DNA from: Sphingomonas sp. QA11
GTDB lineage: Bacteria; Pseudomonadota; Alphaproteobacteria; Sphingomonadales; Sphingomonadaceae
Direction: 5' to 3'
DNA: 64,000 bases
Assembly: GCF_028473665.1 (NCBI RefSeq)
Contig: NZ_CP098774.1
Span: 4,645,501-4,709,500 of the forward strand
A program made the position numbers and the translations under genes. Shown in pieces: positions 1 to 8,240 of the stretch. Every line of letters begins with the position of its first letter. Position 1 is the first letter of the stretch. Below the pieces are notes generated by a model, which was not told the origin of the DNA, did not search any database, and was given only the letters and a program-made list of their open reading frames with translations.

Positions 1-1
1 G

Positions 2-1003
2 CTCGACGCTGACGGCGGCAACGCGATCCTGATCTGCCACGCGCTGACCGGGGACCAGAATGTTGCGAGCAACCATCCGATCACCGGCAAGCCCGGCTGG
101 TGGACCCGCCTGGTCGGGCCAGGCAAGCCGGTCGATCCCGATCGGCACTTCATCATCTGCAGCAATGTGATCGGCGGCTGCACCGGGTCATCGGGCCCGG
201 CGACGGTCAACCCGGCGACGGGCAAGCCCTGGGGCATGAACTTTCCGGTCATTACCATTCGCGACATGGTGCGCGCCCAGGCGATGCTGCTCGACCATCT
301 CGGCGTGGCGACGCTGGCGGCGGTGATCGGCGGGTCGATGGGCGGCATGCAGGCGCTGAGCTGGTCGGCGACCTTTCCCGACCGGGTCCGCGCGGCGATC
401 GTCATCGCCTCGGCGGCGCGGCACACCGCGCAGAACATCGCCTTTCACGAGGTCGGCCGTCAGGCGGTGATGGCCGATCCCAACTGGCGCGGCGGCGATT
501 ATTACGAGACGGGCGATCCCCCTTCCGCCGGCCTCGCGGTGGCGCGCATGGCGGCGCACATCACCTATCTGTCGGAAGCCGGGCTGACCGAGAAATTCGG
601 CCGCCGCCTGCAGACGCGCAATGCCAAAAGCTTCGGCTTCGACGCCGATTTCCAGGTGGAAAGCTATCTGCGCCACCAGGGGATCAGCTTCGTCGACCGG
701 TTCGACGCCAATTCCTATCTCTACATCACCCGCGCGACCGACTATTTCGATCTGGCCGAGGAACATGGCGGCCTGCTCGCCAACGCCTTCCGGGCAAGCA
801 AGGCGCGCTTCTGCCTGGTCAGCTTCGATACCGACTGGCTCTATCCCACCTCGGAATCGCGCGCGCTCGTTCAGGCGCTCAACGCGGCGGGCGCACCGGT
901 CAGCTTCGTCGAGCTCAACAGCCCGTTCGGGCACGATGCCTTCCTGCTCGATTCACCCGGCATGAACCTGGTCATCGACGGCTTCCTGAGGGCGGGCGCA
1001 TGA
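2..1003 (+). CDS. metX: Homoserine O-acetyltransferase MetX (5' end outside window)
   Basis: The reading frame is open from base 2, so the first roughly 40-50 residues lie outside the window. MetX is an alpha/beta-hydrolase-fold enzyme that acylates L-homoserine (acetyl-CoA, or succinyl-CoA in some members) for methionine synthesis. The nucleophile elbow GGSMGG is visible with its Ser codon at 335, followed by the Asp region SFDTDWLYPT and the late GHDAF His motif. The early HALTGDQ and SNVIGGCTGS stretches are typical of MetX. metW follows on the same strand after a palindromic repeat, the usual alphaproteobacterial pair. Substrate (acetyl or succinyl) cannot be decided from family membership alone. 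Confidence 0.93.
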   Translation, partial: LDADGGNAILICHALTGDQNVASNHPITGKPGWWTRLVGPGKPVDPDRHFIICSNVIGGCTGSSGPATVNPATGKPWGMNFPVITIRDMVRAQAMLLDHLGVATLAAVIGGSMGGMQALSWSATFPDRVRAAIVIASAARHTAQNIAFHEVGRQAVMADPNWRGGDYYETGDPPSAGLAVARMAAHITYLSEAGLTEKFGRRLQTRNAKSFGFDADFQVESYLRHQGISFVDRFDANSYLYITRATDYFDLAEEHGGLLANAFRASKARFCLVSFDTDWLYPTSESRALVQALNAAGAPVSFVELNSPFGHDAFLLDSPGMNLVIDGFLRAGA

Positions 1004-1028
1004 GCGCATGGCGCGACCCATTCTATGT

Positions 1029-1160
1029 CCCTCTCCCGGCGGGAGAGGGAAGGGCGCCGTCGCGAAGCGATAGGAAGGGTGAGGGTGATCGTTGCCTTCA
1101 CTCAGTCACCCTCACCCTTCCGCAGCTTCGCTGCTCCCTCCCTCTCCCGCTGGGAGAGGG
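1029..1160. repeat. Compound palindromic repeat between metX and metW
   Basis: Two nearly identical hairpins, each CCCTCTCCC-3 nt-GGGAGAGGG (1029-1049 and 1140-1160), flank a perfect 16-bp inverted repeat (1073-1088 against 1106-1121). The whole 132-bp block can fold into one long cruciform. It fills almost the whole metX-metW gap. It resembles intergenic REP/BIME-like elements; no T-tract follows, so a simple intrinsic terminator is unlikely. Confidence 0.8.
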
Positions 1161-1181
1161 ATTTATCGGTGAGGCAATTTA

Positions 1182-1769
1182 ATGCCTCTCCGTGCCGACC
1201 TTGCCGTCATCGCCGATTCCGTCGCGCCGGGCAGCCGAATCCTCGATGTCGGCTGTGGCGACGGCGCGCTGATGGCGGCGCTGCGTGACGGCAGGGGCGT
1301 CGACGCGCGTGGGCTCGAGCTCGATGCGGGCAATGTCGCCGCGGCCGTCTCGCGCGGGCTGTCGGTGATCCAGGGCGATGCCGATTCGGATCTCGCCGAC
1401 TATCCCGACGCAAGCTTCGACTATGCGATCCTCAGCCAGACGCTACAGACGACCCGGCGGCCCGACATGGTGCTCGACCATCTCCTCCGGATCGGCCGGC
1501 GCGCCTTCGTGTCCTTCCCGAACTTCGCGCACTGGCGCGGGCGCACCTCGCTGATGTGGGGCGGGCGGATGCCCGTGACCCGGCTGCTGCCCGAACAATG
1601 GTATGACACACCCAATATCCACCACCTCACGATCGACGATTTCCGATCCTTCGTGAAAGGGCGCGGCATCACCGTCGAAGGGGCCTGGTTCCTGTCAGGG
1701 GACAAGCGCACGACCTCGGCGGCGGCGAACTTCTTCGCCGAACATGCGGTGTTCCTGCTGAAGAGCTGA
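1182..1769 (+). CDS. metW: Methionine biosynthesis protein MetW
   Basis: 195-residue SAM-dependent methyltransferase-fold protein. The SAM-binding glycine motif ILDVGCGDGAL is near residues 20-30, with the MetW-typical stretches SQTLQTTRRPDMVL and FPNFAHWRGR following. It is the partner of MetX in proteobacteria and is thought to support homoserine acylation; a methyl acceptor is not known. The ATG at 1182 follows the palindromic repeat by about 20 bases. Length and start match the family. Confidence 0.92.
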   Translation: MPLRADLAVIADSVAPGSRILDVGCGDGALMAALRDGRGVDARGLELDAGNVAAAVSRGLSVIQGDADSDLADYPDASFDYAILSQTLQTTRRPDMVLDHLLRIGRRAFVSFPNFAHWRGRTSLMWGGRMPVTRLLPEQWYDTPNIHHLTIDDFRSFVKGRGITVEGAWFLSGDKRTTSAAANFFAEHAVFLLKS

Positions 1770-1830
1770 TCTCGATCAAGGAACCTTGCGCCCGTTTCGC
1801 GGGTTGGCGGCAGGAAGATTCGAGGAATCC

Positions 1831-2241
1831 ATGGCAACCACCGCTCTTATTGTCGAAGACGAGATTTTCGTGGCGCTCGATCTCGAGCGAATCCTGACCG
1901 ATGCCGGCTATCATGTGAAGGCGATCGCCGCCGACCGGAGTGGTGCGATCGAGGCCGCCGAGGATTGTCATTTCGCGCTGGTCGACGTCAATCTGCGCGA
2001 CGGCGCGACCGGGCCCGATCTCGCCGCGACGCTTGCCCGGGATTACGGGGTGAAGGTGATCTTCGTCACCGCCAACCCAGCGCAGATCGGCGCCGCCAGG
2101 GGCGCGCTCGGCTATATCCGCAAGCCCTTCTCCGAAGCCGCGATTCTGGCGGCGGCGGCAATGGCCAGTGCCGGCAACCCGCACGGCGCGGCAGCCAATG
2201 ACGATCTGGTGCTGCTCGGCCGCGAGATCAGCGGCGGCTGA
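1831..2241 (+). CDS. Single-domain response regulator
   Basis: 136 residues from the ATG at 1831, preceded by a GGAAG/GAGGA purine-rich ribosome site; an upstream in-frame ATG at 1786 would add 15 residues without receiver character. The receiver domain has acidic residues at E9-D10, the phospho-acceptor D52 in LVDVNLRDG, the conserved T80 and K98 in the IRKPF motif. There is no output domain. Stand-alone receivers of this kind often pair with HWE/HisKA_2 kinases; the neighbouring convergent gene encodes exactly such a kinase and the two overlap by 14 bases at their 3' ends. A role in a stress or light relay is plausible but inferred. Confidence 0.85.
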   Translation: MATTALIVEDEIFVALDLERILTDAGYHVKAIAADRSGAIEAAEDCHFALVDVNLRDGATGPDLAATLARDYGVKVIFVTANPAQIGAARGALGYIRKPFSEAAILAAAAMASAGNPHGAAANDDLVLLGREISGG

Positions 2242-3775
2242 ACGCCCGCGACGGCACGTCGATCGTCACGACCAGTCCGTCCGAATGCCAGTCGCGAGCG
2301 ATATTTCCGCCCAACTGTCGGACGGCGCTCATCTCCATCAACTGGGAGCCGAAGCCCTTCATTGCCTCGGGTGACGTCACCATCGGCCCGCCGCTTTCAG
2401 CCCAGCGCAGGACGACACCGCTCTCCGATGCCGTGACATCGAGGACGATTCGTCCCGAATCATTGACCAGTGCGCCATATTTGGTCGCGTTGGTGGCAAG
2501 CTCGTGGAACAGCAGGGCAAGCGGCGTCGCTGAGCGGTCGTCGATCTCCACATCCACGCCGCCGACCGTGATTCGCTCGAGGTCGGCCGACTGATAGGGG
2601 CGGAACAATTCGCCCAGCAGCCCGTGCAGGCTGTTCTGCGACGCTGCCGGTCGCGAATTCGCGCTGTGCGGGCGGACGAAATCATGCGCGCGGCCGAGCG
2701 CGGTGATCCGCTCGCGCAGATCTTCGGCGACGCTCGCCAGCTCTGGCTTGGTCCGCGCGGCGAAGCCCACGAGCCCAGCGATCACGGCGAAGATGTTCTT
2801 GATTCGGTGGCTCAGCTCCTGCGCGATGACCTCGCGCTCCTCGCTCGCCTCTTTCTGCTCGTGGATGTCGGTGCAGGTGCCGAACCAGCGGACGATCATG
2901 CCCGATTCGTCATGCAGAGGGAGTGCCCGGCCCAGCGTCCAGCGATAGGCACCGTCAGCGCGGCGCAGGCGATATTCGATCTGATAGGGCTCGCCCGTGA
3001 CGAGGGAATGCCGCCAGGTCTCGAGCGCGCGGGCCTGGTCCTCCGGATGGAACATGCGGTTCCATCCCTCGCCGTCGGTCGACCCTTCGGGCATGCCGGT
3101 GAATTCGTACCAGCGCGCATTATAGTAGTCGTTATGGCCGTCGGGCGGGGTCGACCAGACCATTTGCGGCATCGCATCGGCGAGCACGCGGAAGCGGTTG
3201 TCGCTCTCGGCAAGCGCGCGGTGGCTGGCGTTCTCGGTGGCGCGCCATGCGGCTGCGTCCCGGCTGTCGCGCAGCCGCGCCATTACGGCCTCGGCCAGCG
3301 TCGAAAGGCCCTGGCGCTGGAGCGGGGTCAGTCCGTCGCGCGGTACCGTGTCGATCACGCAGAGCGAGCCGAGCGGCACGCCCTCGTCGGAGACGAGCGG
3401 TGCGCCGGCATAGAAACGGATATGGGGTTCGCCGGTGACCAGCACATTGTCGGCGAAGCGCGGATCACGCGTCGCGTCGGGCACGACCATGATCTCGGTC
3501 CCGCGCATCGCGAAGGCGCAGAAACTGGTCTCGCGCGGCGTTTCCGTCGCGTCGAGGCCGGTTCGGGCGATGAAGGTCTGGCGACATTCCTCGACGAGGC
3601 TGACCAGTGCGATCGGGGCCGCGGACAAGGCCGCGGCGAAATCGGTGATCCGGCTCAGCCCGTCATTGTCGCGGAGCGATTCGATGTCGTGCGCGGCGAT
3701 CGCGTCGGCACGCACGGCCTCGTCGATCAGCCAGCCGGATGGCGCGGCCGATCCGGCCGGGAAAGTCTCGCTCAT
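2228..3775 (-). CDS. GAF-PAS sensor histidine kinase of the HWE/HisKA_2 family
   Basis: 515 residues, soluble, with no membrane segment. Order: GAF domain about residues 37-172, PAS about 190-308 with a PAC-like end (RWFGTCTDIHEQ), the phospho-acceptor His at about 323 in QELSHRIKN, then a HATPase region with the N-box HELATNATKYGAL near 425-437 and GFGSQLM near 475. SHRIKN and HELATNATKYGAL are hallmarks of the HWE/HisKA_2 kinases abundant in alphaproteobacteria. It is convergent with a single-domain response regulator (14-bp overlap), a likely partner. The ligand of the GAF or PAS domain is unknown; no clear LOV cysteine motif is seen. Confidence 0.9.
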   Translation of the reverse strand: MSETFPAGSAAPSGWLIDEAVRADAIAAHDIESLRDNDGLSRITDFAAALSAAPIALVSLVEECRQTFIARTGLDATETPRETSFCAFAMRGTEIMVVPDATRDPRFADNVLVTGEPHIRFYAGAPLVSDEGVPLGSLCVIDTVPRDGLTPLQRQGLSTLAEAVMARLRDSRDAAAWRATENASHRALAESDNRFRVLADAMPQMVWSTPPDGHNDYYNARWYEFTGMPEGSTDGEGWNRMFHPEDQARALETWRHSLVTGEPYQIEYRLRRADGAYRWTLGRALPLHDESGMIVRWFGTCTDIHEQKEASEEREVIAQELSHRIKNIFAVIAGLVGFAARTKPELASVAEDLRERITALGRAHDFVRPHSANSRPAASQNSLHGLLGELFRPYQSADLERITVGGVDVEIDDRSATPLALLFHELATNATKYGALVNDSGRIVLDVTASESGVVLRWAESGGPMVTSPEAMKGFGSQLMEMSAVRQLGGNIARDWHSDGLVVTIDVPSRAFSRR

Positions 3776-3798
3776 AGGCGAATGAACGCGCGAAACGG

Positions 3799-4368
3799 TC
3801 AGAAGGGCACGTCGTCGTCGAGATCGTCGGCGAAGCTGCTGCTGCCGCGATTGGCCGGGGCACCGCCGCCACGGCTGGCGCTGCCGCCGAAGCCGCCACC
3901 CGATCCACCCGAGGATCCGCCGCCATAACCACCGGAGGATCCTCCGCCGAAATCGTCGTTGCCGCCGAAATCGTCGCGCTGGCTGCCGCCGCCTCCGCCG
4001 CCACCCGAACCGCCGCCGGGGCCGTCGAGCATGGTCAGCACCGAGTTGAAGCCCTGAAGCACGATCTCGGTCGAATATTTATCCTGGCCCTGGGCATCCT
4101 GCCACTTCCGGGTCTGCAGCGCGCCTTCGATATAGACCTTGCTGCCCTTGCGCAGATAGCGTTCGGCGACGTTCGCGAGACCTTCGTTGAAGATCGCGAC
4201 CGAATGCCATTCGGTCTTTTCCTTGCGCTCGCCGGTGTTCTTGTCCTTCCAGGTGTCGGACGTGGCGATGCGCAGGTTCACCACCTTGCCGCCATTCTGG
4301 AAGGAACGGCTCTCGGGGTCGCGCCCCAGATTGCCGACGAGAATGACCTTGTTGACGCTGCCCGCCAT
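3799..4368 (-). CDS. ssb: Single-stranded DNA-binding protein
   Basis: 189 residues from the ATG at 4368. The N-terminal OB fold (about residues 4-115) starts AGSVNKVILVGNLGRDPE and includes the family stretch TEWHSVAIFNE. A long Gly/Ser-rich linker follows (about 118-175) and the protein ends in the acidic tip DDLDDDVPF, which recruits DNA-repair and replication partners. The frame stays open upstream into feoB on the same strand, but family length fixes the start at 4368. It lies 11 bp downstream of feoB, with the histidine kinase following after a 23-bp gap. Confidence 0.97.
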   Translation of the reverse strand: MAGSVNKVILVGNLGRDPESRSFQNGGKVVNLRIATSDTWKDKNTGERKEKTEWHSVAIFNEGLANVAERYLRKGSKVYIEGALQTRKWQDAQGQDKYSTEIVLQGFNSVLTMLDGPGGGSGGGGGGGSQRDDFGGNDDFGGGSSGGYGGGSSGGSGGGFGGSASRGGGAPANRGSSSFADDLDDDVPF

Positions 4369-4379
4369 ATATTTAGTTC

Positions 4380-6239
4380 CTACAATCCGAGTCCGATAGC
4401 GGCCCAGTATGTAGCGCCCGCGGCGACGTATGCCAGTACGAAGAGATAGCCGATCATGAACATCGGCCATTTCCATCCATTGGTCTCGCGCCGCGTGACG
4501 GCGATGGTCGAGATGCACTGCGGCGCGAAGACGAACCACATCAGGAAGGCGAGCGCGGTCGGCAGGCTCCAGCGGCCGCGCAGGCGGTCGGCCAGCTTGA
4601 TCTCGTTCGCCGAATCCTCGGGGTTGTCGATCGAATAGACCGTGGCGATCGCGCCGACCGCCGCTTCGCGCGCGGCCATCGCTGGCAGCAGCGCGAGCGC
4701 GATATCGTGGTTGAAGCCGATCGGTTTCACCACCACTTCGATGCCGGAGGCGATACGGCCGGCGATCGAATATTCGCTCTGCTTCTGGCCGGCGGGGGCG
4801 ACCGGATAGCTTGCCAGCGCCCAGAGCAGCACCACGGTGAGGGCGATCGTCGTGCCGGCGCGCTTCAGGAAGATGAGCGCGCGGCTCCACAGGCCGATCA
4901 GTATGTCGCCCAGCCGGGGCCATTGATATTTCGGCATTTCCATCATGAAGCCCGATGAGGCGCCCTTGGTCACCGTCCGCCGCAGCACGAGCGCGGCGAA
5001 GAACGCGCCGACGATGCCGAGCACATAGAGGCCGAACATCACGAGCCCCTGAAGGCCGACGAACGGCAGCACCCGGGTATTGGGGATCAGCGCGCCGATG
5101 ATCAGCGTATAGACCGGCAACCGCGCCGAACAGGTCATCAGCGGCGCGATCAGGATGGTGGTCAGCCGGTCCTTCTCGTCGTCGATCGTCCGAGTCGCCA
5201 TGATGCCCGGCACGGCGCAGGCGAAGCTCGACAGCAGCGGGATGAAGGCGCGGCCCGACAGCCCGACATGCGCCATCAGCCGGTCCATCAGGAAGGCCGC
5301 GCGGACCATGTATCCCGATGCCTCGAGCACCAGGATGAAGGTGAACAGGATCAGGATCTGCGGCAGGAACACCACCACCGCGCCGACGCCGGCGATCAGC
5401 CCGTCGACGAGAAGCGAGCGCAGGAAACCGTCAGGCAGTTCGCTGCTCACGAAGCCGGAGAGCGAGGCCATGCCCGATTCGATCCAGCCGATCGGCGCCT
5501 GCGACCAGGCGAACACCGACTGGAACATGATGAACAACAGGCCGAGCAGCAGGATCGGGCCGACGATCGGATGCAGCGCGATCGCGTCGAGCGCATGGCC
5601 CCAGCGCCGGGTCGGCGTCTCGGACACCGTGGCCGCCACCGCGATGGTCCGGGCGCGGCGCTGCAGGGTGACGATGTCTTCCTGCACGCTGCCGTCGCTC
5701 GCGCGCAGCGGCCTGGCGGCGCCATGGACCAGGATGTCGGCGAGTCGCGCCTTGAGGTCCTCAAGCCCGCGGCGGCGGACCGCCACGGTCGGCACCACCG
5801 GCACGCCGAGATCGCGCGACAGCCGCTCGGGATCGAGGATCAGCCCGTCGCGCTCGGCCAGGTCGAACATGTTGAGCGCGACCACCACCGGCAGCCCAAG
5901 CGCGATCAATTGAAGGGCGAAGCGCAGGTGATTGTCGAGATTGGCGGCATCGACGACCACGACCAGCGCATCGGGCAGCCGTTCGCCGTCCTGGGATCCG
6001 CTCACCACGTCGCGCGTGACGCGCTCGTCGGGGCTTGAGGGATCGAGGCTATAGGCACCGGGCAGGTCGACCAGTTCGACCGGCCGGCCATCGGGCAGCG
6101 CGAGCCGGCCGGAATGACGCTCGACCGTCACGCCGGGATAATTGCCGACCTTCTGTCGTGCCCCGGTCAGCGCGTTGAACAGGGCGCTCTTGCCGGCATT
6201 GGGGTTGCCGACCAGCGCCACCAATGGCGCGGCATTCAT
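4380..6239 (-). CDS. feoB: Ferrous iron transport protein B
   Basis: 619-residue inner-membrane Fe2+ permease with an N-terminal GTPase domain: G1 GNPNAGKSALFN near residue 11, the G2 region NYPGVTVE, G3 DLPGAYSLDP and G4 NMFD. The GDI-like region and a polytopic membrane domain with two Gate-type repeats follow. It is shorter than the E. coli protein, as in many alphaproteobacteria. feoA lies 13 bp upstream on the same strand, and no feoC is seen. Probably repressed by Fur through the palindrome before feoA. Confidence 0.96.
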   Translation of the reverse strand: MNAAPLVALVGNPNAGKSALFNALTGARQKVGNYPGVTVERHSGRLALPDGRPVELVDLPGAYSLDPSSPDERVTRDVVSGSQDGERLPDALVVVVDAANLDNHLRFALQLIALGLPVVVALNMFDLAERDGLILDPERLSRDLGVPVVPTVAVRRRGLEDLKARLADILVHGAARPLRASDGSVQEDIVTLQRRARTIAVAATVSETPTRRWGHALDAIALHPIVGPILLLGLLFIMFQSVFAWSQAPIGWIESGMASLSGFVSSELPDGFLRSLLVDGLIAGVGAVVVFLPQILILFTFILVLEASGYMVRAAFLMDRLMAHVGLSGRAFIPLLSSFACAVPGIMATRTIDDEKDRLTTILIAPLMTCSARLPVYTLIIGALIPNTRVLPFVGLQGLVMFGLYVLGIVGAFFAALVLRRTVTKGASSGFMMEMPKYQWPRLGDILIGLWSRALIFLKRAGTTIALTVVLLWALASYPVAPAGQKQSEYSIAGRIASGIEVVVKPIGFNHDIALALLPAMAAREAAVGAIATVYSIDNPEDSANEIKLADRLRGRWSLPTALAFLMWFVFAPQCISTIAVTRRETNGWKWPMFMIGYLFVLAYVAAGATYWAAIGLGL

Positions 6240-6252
6240 TTACGGTACCAAT

Positions 6253-6501
6253 CTAACCGGCGATGGGGGAAACGTGGATCGCGCCCGCCACGGCACGGCG
6301 AAGCGCAACGGTCATTCGGCCGATGCGGCAGGCGATCGGGCCCTTGCCCAGCGTCGCGCGGTGCAGCACCTCGACACCGACACCCTCGTCGAAGCCGAGC
6401 TCGCGAAGGCGTCGCGCCTCCGGCACGCTCAGCTCGCTCCAGGCGATTCCGGCGACGGTCGCGCGCTGCCGGTGCGGCAGCGATTCGAGGCTGAGGGGCA
6501 T
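6253..6501 (-). CDS. feoA: Ferrous iron transport protein A
   Basis: 82 residues from the ATG at 6501 (MPLSLESLPHRQ). Small SH3-like cytosolic partner of FeoB. The FeoA pattern is seen: RRLRELGFDEGVGVEV followed by the closing GPIACRIGRMTVALRR. A longer open frame begins at 6576 but would overlap the COQ9 stop and include the regulatory palindrome, so the shorter start is preferred. It forms an operon with feoB (13-bp gap). Confidence 0.92.
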   Translation of the reverse strand: MPLSLESLPHRQRATVAGIAWSELSVPEARRLRELGFDEGVGVEVLHRATLGKGPIACRIGRMTVALRRAVAGAIHVSPIAG

Positions 6502-6530
6502 CTGCACAAATTGGCAATAAGCTCCTTGCG

Positions 6531-6543
6531 ATTGATTATCAAT
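6531..6543 (-). promoter_or_regulatory. Fur-like operator before feoAB
   Basis: Perfect 6-1-6 palindrome ATTGAT-T-ATCAAT, 30 bases upstream of the feoA start in the 71-base COQ9-feoA gap. On the minus strand it reads TTGATAATCAAT, close to the Fur box half-site TGATAAT. AT-rich sequence is rare here, so it stands out. Binding by Fur is inferred from the iron genes it precedes. Confidence 0.6.
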
Positions 6544-6572
6544 AACCGTCGGCGATTTGCCGCAGGATCGAT

Positions 6573-7238
6573 TCACACCACCGGATAGCGCAGCCGGCCG
6601 ATGAAACGCGACAGGCTCGGCCTGTGCTCGGTCCGCGACAGGAAGCCGGCCTTGGCTTTTTCGAACTGCATGATTCCCTCGATCCGCCGGGCGAGGAAAG
6701 CGCGCGTATCCACCCAGTTCCCGCTTTCGTCGTCGAGGAAGACGGTGATCGTCGCTGTATAGACACCGGCCAGGATCGTGCGCTTGGTATAATGATTATA
6801 GTCGGTCGCGGTGTCGCCCGCCGCGCGCCACATCAGGTCGGCCGCGCGCCAGCCGAGCTTCGCGCCGCGCACGACATTCTGCGGCATGGCGAGGATCGCC
6901 AGCGCGCGGCGCAGCGCCTCGCGATTGGGCGCCACCTCGGCGAGCCGCGCCTCGACCAAAGCGGTTATCTTCTCGCGGATCTTCATCGTCGCCAGGCGTT
7001 CGGGCGGCAGGGCCGCCGCCATTGCCGTATCGACCTGGGTGAACCAAGCGTCGATCATGTCGACCGGCCCGCCGGGAAAGGCAACCGCGGCGACATCGCG
7101 GTCGACGCCGGCCGACTCGGCGGCGGCATCGCGCGCGGCGTCGTTCCATCCATCGAACGCGGCGTTGGCCGCGATCAGCGGCGCCAGCGCTTCGCGCACC
7201 TCGTCGAGCGTCGGATCCTCGGGCAGGGCGGACATCAT
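6573..7238 (-). CDS. COQ9 family protein (ubiquinone biosynthesis)
   Basis: 221 residues. The TetR-like fold of the COQ9 family is suggested by the helical N-terminus and by the conserved C-terminal block WRAAGDTATDYNHYTKR followed by LAGVYTATITVFLDD. COQ9 binds a lipid and presents ubiquinone intermediates to COQ7-type hydroxylases. A second ubiquinone-linked gene (Coq4 family) lies about 28 kb away. It is 15 bp downstream of an EamA transporter on the same strand; feoA follows after a gap with its own operator. A start two codons in (MSALPEDP) is equally possible. Confidence 0.88.
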   Translation of the reverse strand: MMSALPEDPTLDEVREALAPLIAANAAFDGWNDAARDAAAESAGVDRDVAAVAFPGGPVDMIDAWFTQVDTAMAAALPPERLATMKIREKITALVEARLAEVAPNREALRRALAILAMPQNVVRGAKLGWRAADLMWRAAGDTATDYNHYTKRTILAGVYTATITVFLDDESGNWVDTRAFLARRIEGIMQFEKAKAGFLSRTEHRPSLSRFIGRLRYPVV

Positions 7239-7253
7239 TCGTCTCCTCGCATC

Positions 7254-8183
7254 CTATCTAGCTTCGGCCCCGGTCGGTGCAAGCGGCGCCGGCTTGTCGC
7301 GCACCAGCACCAGGGCGACGGCGACGAGTACCGCTCCGATCAGGTCGGGCAGGCCGAGCCGCTCGTCATAGACCATCCACCCGACCGTCGCGGCGACGAC
7401 CGGCTGCACCAGCAGGGCGATGCCGACGACCAGCGGCGATAGCTTGCCGAGCGCGTAGATCAGCAATCCCTGCCCGACCACCTGGCTGACCAGCGCCAGG
7501 GCGATCAGCGGGGCCCAATCATGCGGCCAGATGCGCTCTCCCAGCAGGATCGCGAACAGCAGCAGCGGCAGGATGCTGGCCCCGGTCGCCAGGCCGAGAG
7601 CCGGCAACGCCTCCATCCGTTCGCGTACGCGCAGCATGAAGATGAAGTAGAACGTATAGAGCAGCCCGGCGAACAGGCAGAGCAGGTCGCCGGTCAGGTT
7701 CTTCGGATCGAGCTGGTAGGACCGGCCCATCAGAAGCGCCGCGCCGATCGCGGCCAGGGCGAGCGCGATCCCCTGCATCCGCGTCGGCAGGGCACGCGCC
7801 GCGAGGAAGCCGTAGATCGGGAAGAACAACGTCGCCGAATTGCCGAACAGCGTCGCATTGGCCAGCGTCGTCTTCAGGATGCCGACATGCCAGCTGCCGA
7901 GATCGGCGGCGAAGCAGATTCCCGCCAGCGCGAACAGAAACCACAGGCGCGTGCCGATCCGCGCCGGTCGCCAGCCCCCGGCCATGGCGGCGGCAAGCAG
8001 GATCGGCGTCGCCAGGGCGATGCGCCAGAAGGCGGAGGCGACGGGTCCCGTATCGGCCAGCCGCACGAACCAGGATCCGAAGGCAAGCATGATGTTGGCG
8101 GCGATCAGCGCGGCAAATGCCGTCCGCCGAGAGCCCAGGCTTTGCAGCAGGACAGTTTTTCTTGAAGGTACGGACTGGTGCAT
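7254..8183 (-). CDS. DMT-superfamily transporter, EamA domain pair
   Basis: 309-residue polytopic membrane protein with about ten hydrophobic helices arranged as two EamA repeats. The first half contains AFWRIALATPILL and TTLANATLFGNSATLFFPIYG; the second half carries the typical LLVQPVVAATVGWMVYDE segment before the last helices. Probably an exporter or permease for a metabolite or amino acid; the substrate cannot be read from sequence. It is divergent from the Old Yellow Enzyme gene (57-bp gap) and just upstream of the COQ9 gene. Confidence 0.85.
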   Translation of the reverse strand: MHQSVPSRKTVLLQSLGSRRTAFAALIAANIMLAFGSWFVRLADTGPVASAFWRIALATPILLAAAMAGGWRPARIGTRLWFLFALAGICFAADLGSWHVGILKTTLANATLFGNSATLFFPIYGFLAARALPTRMQGIALALAAIGAALLMGRSYQLDPKNLTGDLLCLFAGLLYTFYFIFMLRVRERMEALPALGLATGASILPLLLFAILLGERIWPHDWAPLIALALVSQVVGQGLLIYALGKLSPLVVGIALLVQPVVAATVGWMVYDERLGLPDLIGAVLVAVALVLVRDKPAPLAPTGAEAR

Positions 8184-8227
8184 GCGGCCCCTTAGCGCTC
8201 TATGTCTCGGCCGTCAGGTAGCAAAAG

Positions 8228-8240
8228 GAAACTCAGTTTC
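8228..8240. promoter_or_regulatory. Perfect palindrome abutting the ene-reductase start codon
   Basis: GAAACT-C-AGTTTC, a perfect 6-1-6 inverted repeat, ends one base before the ATG at 8241 and overlaps the AAGGAAA ribosome-binding purines. It could be a repressor operator between the divergent EamA and ene-reductase genes, or an RNA hairpin masking the ribosome site. Confidence 0.55.

Noticed and set aside
2624..3928. 434-codon open frame antisense to the histidine kinase
   Set aside because: Composition is biased (Arg/Gly/Ala) and there is no motif; the kinase is clear on the minus strand.
4369..4923. N-terminal extension of ssb into feoB
   Set aside because: The start at 4368 matches the SSB family length; the extension is feoB read in another frame.
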